Assembly: GCF_024437655.1 (NCBI RefSeq)
Contig: NZ_JANBVF010000004.1
Span: 186,001 to 250,000 of the forward strand
DNA: 64,000 bases
Reading direction: 5' to 3'
Source of the DNA: Chitinolyticbacter albus
GTDB lineage: Bacteria > Pseudomonadota > Gammaproteobacteria > Burkholderiales > Chitinibacteraceae
How positions within the stretch are numbered: the stretch's first letter is position 1; every line of letters starts with the position of its first letter. A program made the translations under genes and the position numbers. This document shows positions 38,627 through 46,712 of this stretch, in pieces. Below the pieces are notes generated by a model that saw only the letters and a list, made by a program, of their open reading frames with translations, searched no databases and was not told the DNA's origin.

Positions 38627-39152
38627 GGGACGACTCCTTTCTGCATGGCGATGTTGCGGAGCGTGCGTCCTGCCATCCTGGCGCATCGGTCGCTCGCCGG
38701 AATACCGGCGAGCCCCGACTTGATTTGAGGGCGCGTATGGCGGCTGACGGGGCCGGTGGCTCAGTGTGGCGCAGATAGGTAGATCGGTGTGCTGTAGCCA
38801 GGCTGAATCCGCATTGTCAATTTAGCCGCGAATTTCTGGCATGAAATGCCATTTCAACTTGCGCAATTCGAAAATTGGTGTGGACGGATCGGCGCTACGC
38901 CAAACTGTACGGCCAGCGCAGATCCCGATCACGGATTCTGCGATTGCTTACAGCCATGTCACAGTGTGCTCTGCCTTGGGTGGCTGTTCTGGTCGTGATC
39001 GCTTCGGGGCTGGTCGGCACGCCTGTGCCAGGGGAATCGCAGGCACCCGTAGCGCATTTGCCGCCCCGGCTGGTTTTTAGCAGCGCGGCTTCTCACGTAT
39101 CCTGTGCAGCGAACCGTCGTTGTCTGGCCCCCATAGAATGGAAGCTCCAACC
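38627..39152. other. Intergenic region between the fucosidase and the GcvR-like gene
   Basis: About 525 bases without a gene I can support; short frames here lack ribosome binding sites and family features. It contains the inverted repeat TGGCAT-GAA-ATGCCA at 38837-38851 in a locally AT-richer stretch, a possible operator for the divergent genes on either side. I see no terminator and no RNA gene. Confidence 0.4.
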
Positions 39153-39659
39153 ATGAATGCCTCCCTCGTTCTTACCGTCCTCGGCCGTGACAAGCCGGGC
39201 CTTGTCGAACAGCTGGCCGAAACGCTGGCCGCGCATGAAGCGAACTGGCTGGAGTCGGCGCTGAGCCGCCTCGCCGGCCAGTTTGCCGGCGTGCTGCGCA
39301 TCGAGGTGGCGGCCGAGCGCCGCGCTGCGCTGGAAGGCGCGCTGGCCGCGCTGACCGATCTTACCGTCAGCGTGGTCGAAGGCGGTGCCGAGCCGGAGTT
39401 CACCTACGAATTCACGCTGTCGGTCTCGGCACATGATCGCGTCGGCATCGTCAAGGAAGTGAGCCAGGTGCTGGCGCGCCATGGCGTCAACGTCGAGCAG
39501 CTCAGTACCGAGGTGACGCCGGCGGCGATGTCGAGCGAGATCATGTTCTACGCCGACGCGGTGCTGCGCGCGCCAGCCGGGTTCGACGCGGACGCGCTGC
39601 AGCATGATCTGGAAGCGTTGTCGGACGATCTCTTCGTCGAGATCGGGCAGGACGAATAA
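39153..39659 (+). CDS. gcvR: ACT-domain protein, GcvR-like glycine cleavage regulator
   Basis: A 168-residue cytoplasmic protein made of two ACT domains: LVLTVLGRDKPGLVEQLAET (residues 4-23) and FTLSVSAHDRVGIVKEVSQVL (about 90-110). This is the GcvR architecture, in which the protein binds glycine and represses the gcv operon through GcvA. No gcvA gene is visible here, and the gcv operon already has a glycine riboswitch, so a role in gcv control is inferred from family and from lying 2.6 kb from gcvP. ATG at 39153 follows GGAAGCTCC. Confidence 0.82.
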   Translation: MNASLVLTVLGRDKPGLVEQLAETLAAHEANWLESALSRLAGQFAGVLRIEVAAERRAALEGALAALTDLTVSVVEGGAEPEFTYEFTLSVSAHDRVGIVKEVSQVLARHGVNVEQLSTEVTPAAMSSEIMFYADAVLRAPAGFDADALQHDLEALSDDLFVEIGQDE

Positions 39660-39660
39660 T

Positions 39661-40446
39661 TCAGAACTCGCCAAGCGTCCACGAGATCGCGACGGCGAAG
39701 TATTCGCGCAACCAGGCGTTGTAGCGGACCAGCAGCGGCGTGGGCGCACCGGCCGTCATCACCTTGCCGTAGCCTTGTCGTTTCGCGATCCGCCGCGCGC
39801 GCCAGACGTGGAAATCGCTGCTGACCACCAGCACCGGCAGCGTATCGGCTGCCAGACCGCGTGTGCCTAGTACGCGATGACTGAACAGCAGGTTTTCCTC
39901 GGTGCTGGTGCTGCGGTTCTCTTCGAGGATGCGCGCCTGTGCGATGCCCTGCCCGGCCAGGTACTGACGCATCGCCGCCGCTTCGCTGATGTCCTCGGAG
40001 AGGCCCTGACCCCCGGAGACGACGATGGCCGCGGCCGGATAGCGCTTGGCCCATTGCAACGTTTCGTCCAGTCGCAACTGCAGCATCGGTGCTGGCTGTG
40101 AGCCGTTCAACCCCGATCCGAGCACCACGATGGCAGCGGGTGCCTGCGGCAGCTGGGTCGTTTGTTGGCGTGCAAGATGCCAGAAGAACAGCAGCAATGT
40201 GATGAGCCAGATCAGGCCGATCCACCACGCGGCGCGCCAAGCGCGTGAGCGCCAGGCGGCTCTGCCCAGCCAGGCCTGCCAGCGCCGCGCCAGCAGTACC
40301 GGTGCGATCAGGCCCAGGCCCAGCGCCAAAGGCAGCAAGGTGCCGACATTCAGTTTGCCGCTGAGGCACCAGGCCAGCCCATCCAGCGCCAAGAGCGATC
40401 CGAGCAACAAACGCATCCGTGTTCCCCAGCTTCCGTAGGCGGGCAT
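39661..40446 (-). CDS. YdcF family (DUF218) membrane protein
   Basis: A 261-residue protein with two N-terminal membrane helices (about 12-55), another near 72-92, and a DUF218 domain from about 100. The motif IVVLGSGLNGSQP with AIVVSGGQGLSEDISEAAAMRQYL, and the ENRSTSTEENLLFS and VLVVSSDFHVWRA motifs define the SanA/YdcF group. Members are linked to envelope permeability and vancomycin tolerance in Enterobacteria, but the reaction is unknown. It is convergent with the GcvR-like gene with no gap, their stops nearly touching. Confidence 0.88.
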   Translation of the reverse strand: MPAYGSWGTRMRLLLGSLLALDGLAWCLSGKLNVGTLLPLALGLGLIAPVLLARRWQAWLGRAAWRSRAWRAAWWIGLIWLITLLLFFWHLARQQTTQLPQAPAAIVVLGSGLNGSQPAPMLQLRLDETLQWAKRYPAAAIVVSGGQGLSEDISEAAAMRQYLAGQGIAQARILEENRSTSTEENLLFSHRVLGTRGLAADTLPVLVVSSDFHVWRARRIAKRQGYGKVMTAGAPTPLLVRYNAWLREYFAVAISWTLGEF

Positions 40447-40605
40447 GGGCTTATCCTGTGTGGGCGAAGCTGCGGATTATCGCCAACCTGGTGGCCGCGG
40501 TAAAACCATGCCAAGCCCCATATCGCGTGCTGCTTTAGCTTGTACGCTAAGTCACGGTAAAATAGCGGGTTTTACGGGCCAGCCCCGCCACCTACAGGAT
40601 TTAGC

Positions 40606-41697
40606 ATGAGTCTCCAATGCGGCATCGTCGGCCTACCCAACGTCGGCAAGTCCACGCTTTTCAACGCGCTGACCAAGGCCGGCATTGAAGCCGCCAACTA
40701 CCCGTTCTGCACCATCGAGCCCAATGTGGGCGTGGTGGAGGTGCCGGATCCGCGCCTGACGCAGCTCTCCGCCATCGTCAATCCGCAGAAGGTGGTGCCG
40801 GCCATTGTCGAGTTCGTCGACATTGCCGGCCTTGTTGCCGGCGCTTCCAAGGGTGAGGGCCTGGGCAACCAGTTCCTCGCCAACATTCGCGAGACCGACG
40901 CGATTGTGAACGTGGTGCGCTGCTTCAACGACGACAACATCGTGCACGTGGCCGGCCGCATCGATCCGATCGACGACATCATCGTGATCGGCACTGAACT
41001 CGCGCTGGCTGATCTTGCCACGGTAGAGAAATCGATCCAGCGCGACGGCAAGAAGGCCAAGAGCGGCGACAAGGAAGCGATCGCGCTGGTGAAGGTGCTG
41101 GAAAAACTGGTGCCGCACCTGAACGAAGGCAAACCGGCGCGCTCGGCCGGCCTCTCCGCCGAGGAAAAGCTGCAAATCAAATCGCTGTGCCTGCTCACCA
41201 TCAAGCCGGCGATGTACGTGGCCAACGTGGCCGAGGACGGCTTCGAGAACAACCCGCTGCTCGACAAGGTGCGCGTCCACGCCGCCGCCGAGGGCGCCCC
41301 GGTGGTGGCGGTCTGCGCCGCCATCGAATCGGAAATCGCCGAGCTCGACGACGCTGACAAGGCCGAGTTCCTCGCCGAGCTGGGCCAGAGCGAACCGGGT
41401 CTCAATCGATTGATCCGCGCCGCCTACGATCTGCTGGGCCTGCAGACCTACTTCACCGCCGGCGTGAAGGAAGTGCGTGCCTGGACCATCCACAAGGGCG
41501 ACACCGCGCCGCAGGCGGCCGGCGTGATCCACACCGATTTCGAGCGCGGCTTCATCCGCTCGCAGACCATAGCCTTTGACGACTTCATCCAGTACAAAGG
41601 TGAACAGGGCGCCAAGGAAGCCGGCAAGATGCGCGCCGAAGGCAAGGAATACGTGGTGAAGGATGGCGACGTGCTGAACTTCCTGTTCAACGTCTAA
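40606..41697 (+). CDS. ychF: Redox-regulated ATPase/GTPase YchF (Obg family)
   Basis: A 363-residue cytoplasmic P-loop protein that binds ATP in preference to GTP and associates with ribosomes and stress control. P-loop [15 protein letters not shown] is at residues 8-22, the switch region [20 protein letters not shown] follows, and the TGS domain closes the protein with [15 protein letters not shown]. Length is the family norm. The usual neighbours pth and rplY are not seen. ATG at 40606 is the conserved [16 protein letters not shown] start. A strong terminator follows the gene. Confidence 0.96.
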   Translation: MSLQCGIVGLPNVGKSTLFNALTKAGIEAANYPFCTIEPNVGVVEVPDPRLTQLSAIVNPQKVVPAIVEFVDIAGLVAGASKGEGLGNQFLANIRETDAIVNVVRCFNDDNIVHVAGRIDPIDDIIVIGTELALADLATVEKSIQRDGKKAKSGDKEAIALVKVLEKLVPHLNEGKPARSAGLSAEEKLQIKSLCLLTIKPAMYVANVAEDGFENNPLLDKVRVHAAAEGAPVVAVCAAIESEIAELDDADKAEFLAELGQSEPGLNRLIRAAYDLLGLQTYFTAGVKEVRAWTIHKGDTAPQAAGVIHTDFERGFIRSQTIAFDDFIQYKGEQGAKEAGKMRAEGKEYVVKDGDVLNFLFNV

Positions 41698-41733
41698 ACG
41701 CCATTATCGTCGCAAAAAAAGCCAGCTGGCGTA

Positions 41734-41819
41734 ATGCCAGCCAGTTCAGTCCGGGCGGACTATTTCTGAGGGGCTTTCAATGCAAAAAGGAGCGCGGAAT
41801 GCGCTCCTTTTTGCATCGT
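41734..41819 (+). repeat. 86-bp direct repeat, copy A (contains terminator)
   Basis: This 86-bp stretch matches 42562-42647 at 68 of 86 positions with no gap. It includes the intact hairpin terminator of ychF. Identity stops sharply at both edges, suggesting a duplication event rather than chance. Confidence 0.75.
41781..41815. terminator. Strong bidirectional terminator after ychF
   Basis: A perfect 15-bp stem TGCAAAAAGGAGCGC/GCGCTCCTTTTTGCA with a five-base GGAAT loop. The T-run lies within the distal arm, so it can stop RNA polymerase from both sides. It is part of repeat copy A, whose second copy lies 828 bp further on with a damaged stem. Confidence 0.8.
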
Positions 41820-42005
41820 GCTGTGGTTTCTCGGCTCTATAACTGACCTGCATTGGGGTTCTGGCCCTGTTCTACGCGAGTAGGCAGATGTATAAGTGGC
41901 TGGTTGTTGGCCAAGCACTGATATCATGAGCGACTTGGATTGTCAGGATGCACGTGCGCTTTTGGGCACTTATTTGCGATTTGTCTGTTCTTGGGGGGGG
42001 CTAAA

Positions 42006-42464
42006 TTGAAAATCAAAACTATCCTTATTCTTCTCTCGCTGCTGATGTCAGGGTGTGCATCATATCCAATGTATACACATGAAAAAGCACCTGATGATGT
42101 AAAAATAACTTTTGGTGCAAATAATCAAGCTCAAGTTAATTATTATTGCGATGATTGCAATGAGGAAAAAGGGTTTACCATCTCTGATGGCCGAGCAACA
42201 GTGTCGCATTTTTTTCCGAGTAATAAAGAGTTGACCTTCTCGTGGTATTACTCGCATATGAGCTTCTCAATTACAGGAAATACCATCTACCAGTGTGCGC
42301 TTGAAGGTAAGTTTGTGCCCGAAGTGAATCAAGAGTATCTGGCGATGGCAGAGTTTTTGGAGGGCCATCGAAAGTGCATGGTTTCCTTGCAAAGAAGGAT
42401 CCTGAATGAGTATGGGAATCCTACATGGGAGCTGGTGCCCATGATCCTTAGAAGAAAGAATTGA
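42006..42464 (+). CDS. Hypothetical lipoprotein in an AT-rich island
   Basis: A 152-residue lipoprotein starting with TTG at 42006, six bases after an eight-G run that can act as ribosome binding site. Signal sequence LKIKTILILLSLLMSGC has a lipobox with Cys17, so it is likely outer-membrane anchored. The mature part has two Cys pairs (YYCDDCNEEKGF and later single cysteines), beta-rich character, and no domain I recognise. Codons are clearly richer in A/T than in the flanking genes. It lies between two 86-bp direct repeats, suggesting late insertion. Confidence 0.65.
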   Translation: MKIKTILILLSLLMSGCASYPMYTHEKAPDDVKITFGANNQAQVNYYCDDCNEEKGFTISDGRATVSHFFPSNKELTFSWYYSHMSFSITGNTIYQCALEGKFVPEVNQEYLAMAEFLEGHRKCMVSLQRRILNEYGNPTWELVPMILRRKN

Positions 42465-42561
42465 CTGTTTTTGTATAAACCGGGGCTGCATCTCAAATTT
42501 GAGTAATAGCAGCCCCAATGATTCGCATGAGCAACGTTGAAGAAAACAGGAGATTAACCTC

Positions 42562-42647
42562 ATGCCGGTTAGTTAAGTCTTGGTGGACTACTTTTGAGGG
42601 GTGTTCAATGCAACAAGGAGTACTGAAAGCGCTCGTTTTTGTATCGT
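42562..42647 (+). repeat. 86-bp direct repeat, copy B (degenerate terminator)
   Basis: Second copy of the repeat at 41734. The hairpin arms are eroded by substitutions here, and copy B ends two bases before the stop codon of the broken acetyltransferase. Together the copies enclose the AT-rich lipoprotein gene. Confidence 0.75.
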
Positions 42648-42648
42648 C

Positions 42649-43030
42649 CTACAGCTTGGCGTTTCTTAAGTACCAGACATTTGCCAGCCGGCTGGGTTTT
42701 TGTTTGCGGCAGCGCTGCAGCTTCTTTTGCCAGAACATCGCCTGTCCCATGGCCGGATCGAGTGCATAACCGGCGTAATCGTGGGCCTGGTACAGCGCCC
42801 TTGCCGCTGCGTTGCCCTCCAGCACCTCCAACGTGAGCTTGCAAACATCCAAGCCGCCGCGCCAGTGCCTCGGCTTCATCGAGAAGGCGAGCACCTATGC
42901 CTTGACCTCGCAGGTCCGGGCTGACGGCGAGATCGTGGATGTTCAGTAGCGGCCGGCAGGCGAAGGTGGAAAAGCCTTCAAAACAGATGGCGATGCCGGC
43001 AGGTGCTTCACCTTGAAACGCGACTCTTCC
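42649..43030 (-). pseudogene. GNAT acetyltransferase, truncated and frameshifted
   Basis: Reading the minus strand gives AGIAICFEGFSTFACRPLLN, IHDLAVSPDLRGQGIGARLL and DEAEALARRLGC, the GNAT acetyl-CoA site (RGQGIG). The frame then jumps: one extra T in the run at 42843-42845 separates it from CKLTLEVLEGNAAARALYQ, the C-terminal GNAT motif, which ends at the stop at 42649. About 50 N-terminal residues are missing, cut where the upstream PEP-CTERM gene ends. The single-base insertion could be sequence error, but the missing 5' part makes it a pseudogene in either case. Confidence 0.75.
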
Positions 43031-43063
43031 TGGAGAACCTGCGTCGACTGCAGTTCTCCAGGA
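43028..43063. terminator. Hairpin downstream of the PEP-CTERM gene
   Basis: An 11-bp perfect stem TCCTGGAGAAC/GTTCTCCAGGA with a 14-base loop lies 11 bases after the stop of the minus-strand PEP-CTERM gene. There is no clear T-tract, so termination efficiency is uncertain. It marks the point where the acetyltransferase reading frame is cut off. Confidence 0.45.
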
Positions 43064-43074
43064 GAGCCTGATGC

Positions 43075-43740
43075 TTAGGCTGCCTGGTGTTTACGCCGGC
43101 GCGCTGCGATCAAGCCGATCAGGCCCAGGCCCATCAGCGCATAGGTTTCCGGCTCCGGGACCGGCGCGATGGTCAGGTTGGGTGTGAAGCCGCCACTGCC
43201 TGCGCTGGAGGTGAAGTAGACGTAGGGGTTGTCCTGGTCGATGCGTTGCAGCGTGATGCCGTAGTTGGCAAAGCTGCCATTGGCCCAGCCCTGTACCAGT
43301 GTGCTGATATCCACCGAGCGGGCTACCGCTTCGTCGTTGTCATTGATCGCCAGGATGGCCGCCGGCGTGGCATCGAAACTCGGGCGGCTTGCCCAGTCGC
43401 TGGTCACGCCTTCCCAGGCGCTGGTGTTGCGGTAGATGCCGAACTGGGCGCCGTTGCCCCAGTTGAACTGATGGTAGAGATTGAGCTGCGCCTGCAGGTT
43501 GATGCCAGCAAACGACGAGACATCGAACTGCAGCAGGCCCACGTTCTGGTAGGCGGTGGTCCAGTTGACCGTCAGGTGGTTACCCGCCACACCGCCATCA
43601 TGAAACCCATTGAGAAAGGTCATGCCATTGGTCACATTGGCGACGTGGCTGGCGTTGACGGTGGCTGGAATCAGCGTTGCGTGGGTATAGCTTGCGGCCA
43701 GCAGTAGCAGCGCCGTTGCAACGGCGTTCAGTTTCTTCAT
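43075..43740 (-). CDS. PEP-CTERM sorting domain protein with DNRLRE-like fold
   Basis: A 221-residue exported protein: signal MKKLNAVATALLLLAASYTHA, a body resembling the DNRLRE domain (LLQFDVSSFAGINLQAQLNL, YRNTSAWEGVTSDWASRP, VDISTLVQGWANG), and the C-terminal sorting signal PVPEPETYALMGLGLIGLIAARRRK. PEP-CTERM proteins are cleaved and anchored by exosortase (EpsH/XrtA) and are linked to exopolysaccharide and biofilm matrix. No exosortase gene lies in this window. The domain is common in extracellular carbohydrate-linked proteins; the ligand is unknown. A very similar tail ends the protein at 62191. Confidence 0.88.
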   Translation of the reverse strand: MKKLNAVATALLLLAASYTHATLIPATVNASHVANVTNGMTFLNGFHDGGVAGNHLTVNWTTAYQNVGLLQFDVSSFAGINLQAQLNLYHQFNWGNGAQFGIYRNTSAWEGVTSDWASRPSFDATPAAILAINDNDEAVARSVDISTLVQGWANGSFANYGITLQRIDQDNPYVYFTSSAGSGGFTPNLTIAPVPEPETYALMGLGLIGLIAARRRKHQAA

Positions 43741-44090
43741 GATGATCCTCTGTTTGTAGGTCGTGATGATGTGCGTACACGCGCCACAATGCTTGCCAGC
43801 AGCCTTGCAATCATATGAGCGCAACAAGAAAGCTTGAACTCGATTTGTTGCAAGCTTGCGGCGTGTGCATTATCGTCGAATGCCAACGGGATGGCACTCC
43901 CGGTCGCAGCACCTGGATGTTCGGTTGCTTATGTAGCCAGCCGGCAGTAGCGGCGGCATTGGCTCGAATATCTTCGGATGACGCCGGACTGCGGCGTCTG
44001 TTCAAAGAGTGGCCAAGTTCATCGGGGAAAGCAGCAACTGCGGTTGATCACGGTGGGTCGCTTCAGCCGGTATTGAATCGGTTCACCGCC
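43741..44090. other. Intergenic region upstream of the PEP-CTERM gene
   Basis: 350 bases that should hold the promoter of the PEP-CTERM gene and the downstream region of oligopeptidase B. Short open frames on both strands overlap the oligopeptidase stop region and show no family features. I see no terminator for the oligopeptidase gene and no RNA gene. Confidence 0.35.
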
Positions 44091-46127
44091 TCACAACCCG
44101 AGCGCGGCGCTGTACGCCACGGCAGTTTCGCGCAAATGATCGAACCTCCCGCTTGCGCCGCCGTGTCCTGCGTCCAGATTGGTGATGAATAGCAGCGGGT
44201 TGGCATCGGCCTTCAGCGCGCGCAGCCTGGCCACATACTTGGCGGGCTCCCAGTACATCACCTGACTGTCGTTCAGCGAGGTGCGCACCAGCATCGCCGG
44301 GTAGGCGGTGGCGGCGAGGTTGTCGTACGGCGAGTAGGCGCGCAGCCAGCCATATTGTTCGCGCCGGTTCGGATTGCCCCATTCCTCGTATTCGCCCACT
44401 GTCAAAGGCAGGTCCGGATCGAGCATCGTCGTCAGCACGTCGACGAAGGGCACTTCGAGGATGGCGAGGCGGCACAGATCGGGTCGCTGGTTGAGCACGG
44501 CGCCCATCAGCAGGCCACCGGCGCTGCCGCCTTCGATCACCAGTTGCTGCGGTGTGGTGTGATCGGTGGCGAACAGGTGCTCGGCGCAGGCAATGAAATC
44601 GCTGAAGCTGTAATGCTTGTTGGCGAGCCGGCCGGCATCGTGCCAGGTCTTGCCCAGATCGCCCCCGCCGCGGATATGGGCAACGGCGTAAACGAAACCG
44701 CGATCAAGCAGCGAGAGCCGGCTCGACGAGAAATACACGTCGTTGGGCGAGCCGTAGGCGCCATAACCTTCCAGCCACAGCGGGGCCGGGCGCGGTGTGT
44801 CGCGGCGCCAGACGAGCGAGATCGGCACCTGGGTGCCGTCGGCTGCGGTAGCCCAGATACGGTCGGTGGCATAGCGCGCCGGGTCAAAGTCGCCGAGTAC
44901 CGGGCGGCGCTTCATCAGCGTGCGCTCACGCGTGGCCATGTCGTAGTCGTAGACGGTATCCGGCGTGGTCATCGACTCGTAGCCGTAGCGATAAACGCTG
45001 CTAGCCCACTCCGCGTTGGCGCCGCCTGATAGGCTGTACGCCGGTTCATCGAAGGCGATGGTGTGCTTGGCGCCGGTGGCCAGCTGGGTGACGACCAGTT
45101 GCGACAACCCGTTCACCCTCTCGTGGCAGACCATGTGCTCGCGAAACAGCTCGACGCCTTCGAGCATCACGTCGGCGCGTTCGGTCAGGATTTCGTGCCA
45201 TGTTTCCGACGTGCCGATCGGGCCATGGTCGGGCACAGTCACCAGGCGAAAATTGCGTCCCTTATCGTTGATGCGCAGCCAGAAGCACTCGTGCCCGTGC
45301 TCGATGCCATATTCAACGCCGGCGCGGCGCCGCAGTAAGGTGCGCCAGCGCCCGAGTGGCTTGTCGGCGGCGAGCACGCGGATCTCGCTGGTGGTGTGGC
45401 TGCCGGCCTGGCAGATCAAAAAGCGCTGGCTGCGACTCAGGTAGACATCGACACCGAAGCGCTCGTCGCGCTCGTCGCGGACCAGCGCCGGCGCTGCGGT
45501 GCCGAGTTGCCAGCGCCACAGCTGGTTGGAGCGCTTGGTCTCGGCATCTTCGGTGCTGAAGAACAGCGTGCGGTTGTCGAGCGCCCAGGCCGCCGAGGTG
45601 ACACGCTCGGCGGTAAAGTCCCGCAGCGCGCTGCTGACCAGATCCTTGACGTGCAGCGTGTACTGGCGGTAGCCGGTGGCATCGGTGCTATACGCGAGCA
45701 ATGTGCCATCCGGGCTGACTTCGAACTCGCCGACCTCCATATACGGCTGGCCGGCGGCGAGCGCATTCACGTCGAGCAGCAACTGCTCGGGCTCCATCTG
45801 CCATTGGCCTTCATCGCGCCAGTATTTGCGGCACAGCAGCGGGTACTGGCCGCCCACCTCGTAGCGGTAGTAGTACATCCAGTTGCCCAGCCGGTACGGC
45901 ACCGAACTGTCGTCTTCCTGGATGCGCGCTTTCATCTCGGCGAATAGCGTGTCCTGCAGCGGCTGCAGCGGCGCCAGCGCGGCTTCGGCGTAGGCATTCT
46001 CGGCCTTCAAATAGTCGAGCACTGCCGGATCGTCGCGCTCGCGCAGCCAGTAATAATCGTCGATGCGGGTTTCGCCGTGTTTCTTCAGGTGATGCGGGCG
46101 ACGGGGAGCGATGGGGGGCTGGGGCAT
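44091..46127 (-). CDS. ptrB: Prolyl oligopeptidase family serine peptidase (oligopeptidase B)
   Basis: A 678-residue cytoplasmic serine peptidase of family S9A that cuts peptides after Lys or Arg. The N-terminus APRRPHHLKKHGETRIDDYY with WLRERDDPAVLDYL is typical of PtrB. A beta-propeller fills residues 80-400. The catalytic serine is in VIEGGSAGGLLMGAV, and the His in DAGHGGASGR; the Asp lies in VRTSLNDSQV. No signal peptide is present from the chosen ATG at 46127; a longer open frame exists upstream but runs into the divergent membrane gene. Confidence 0.92.
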   Translation of the reverse strand: MPQPPIAPRRPHHLKKHGETRIDDYYWLRERDDPAVLDYLKAENAYAEAALAPLQPLQDTLFAEMKARIQEDDSSVPYRLGNWMYYYRYEVGGQYPLLCRKYWRDEGQWQMEPEQLLLDVNALAAGQPYMEVGEFEVSPDGTLLAYSTDATGYRQYTLHVKDLVSSALRDFTAERVTSAAWALDNRTLFFSTEDAETKRSNQLWRWQLGTAAPALVRDERDERFGVDVYLSRSQRFLICQAGSHTTSEIRVLAADKPLGRWRTLLRRRAGVEYGIEHGHECFWLRINDKGRNFRLVTVPDHGPIGTSETWHEILTERADVMLEGVELFREHMVCHERVNGLSQLVVTQLATGAKHTIAFDEPAYSLSGGANAEWASSVYRYGYESMTTPDTVYDYDMATRERTLMKRRPVLGDFDPARYATDRIWATAADGTQVPISLVWRRDTPRPAPLWLEGYGAYGSPNDVYFSSSRLSLLDRGFVYAVAHIRGGGDLGKTWHDAGRLANKHYSFSDFIACAEHLFATDHTTPQQLVIEGGSAGGLLMGAVLNQRPDLCRLAILEVPFVDVLTTMLDPDLPLTVGEYEEWGNPNRREQYGWLRAYSPYDNLAATAYPAMLVRTSLNDSQVMYWEPAKYVARLRALKADANPLLFITNLDAGHGGASGRFDHLRETAVAYSAALGL

Positions 46128-46197
46128 GGGACTGGCTGGCAAGGGCGCAAACGTGCAGCATAGCGCTTGTTCCACTGTTGTATCGCATCGATCCACC

Positions 46198-46683
46198 ATG
46201 GCCTGGGCAGGCGCCGTGCTATCGAACACGCTGAAATTCGAATTGGCGATGGGGGCGCTGCTAGCGCCCATTGCCGCGCATCTGACAACACTGGTGTTGC
46301 TCACTACGGGCGCGATTGCGGCGATGGGGTGGCGCGAGGGGACGGGATTTGGTGGCGCCATGCTGATCGTGCTGGGCGGCGGGCTGATCGTGAACTATGC
46401 GCTGCTGTTCTGTCTTGGACTGCCGTTGGCCATCGCGCTGCGCCGCGCGGGGCGATACATGGTGCCGTTGCTGTGCCTGTGCGGATTTGCCGCCGGATGC
46501 GTTCCCTTTGCCCTGGTCTTTCCGCATGAGCGCGATGTAGGGATCGCTGCGCTGGGCTACGGGTTTGCAGGTGGGGTCATCGGCCTTATGACTGCCGCCT
46601 ACATGTGCGGGTTTGCGCTATCGATGTGTCGATCCCGCATCGCGCATGCCCGTCAGCACTCGGTCGCTGGCGGGAACGGCTAG
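46198..46683 (+). CDS. Hypothetical small integral membrane protein
   Basis: A 161-residue protein with four predicted hydrophobic helices (about 22-44, 53-81, 93-115 and 126-151) and short charged loops. I do not recognise a family. It is divergent from ptrB and convergent with the diguanylate cyclase gene. ATG at 46198 is a plausible start; ATG at 46249 is an alternative that keeps all helices. Confidence 0.6.
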   Translation: MAWAGAVLSNTLKFELAMGALLAPIAAHLTTLVLLTTGAIAAMGWREGTGFGGAMLIVLGGGLIVNYALLFCLGLPLAIALRRAGRYMVPLLCLCGFAAGCVPFALVFPHERDVGIAALGYGFAGGVIGLMTAAYMCGFALSMCRSRIAHARQHSVAGGNG

Positions 46684-46712
46684 CGCACGGTGTATGGCCG
46701 TGGCATCGGTGA

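Noticed and set aside
40520-40605. Promoter of ychF with TAAAAT as -10
   Set aside because: The TAAAAT at about 40556 is plausible, but the nearest TTGTAC is only 12 bases upstream and other -35 choices are poor, so I do not list it as a feature.
43815-44192. A 125-codon plus-strand frame near the ptrB 3' end
   Set aside because: Overlaps the ptrB stop region antisense, no ribosome binding site, no family similarity.
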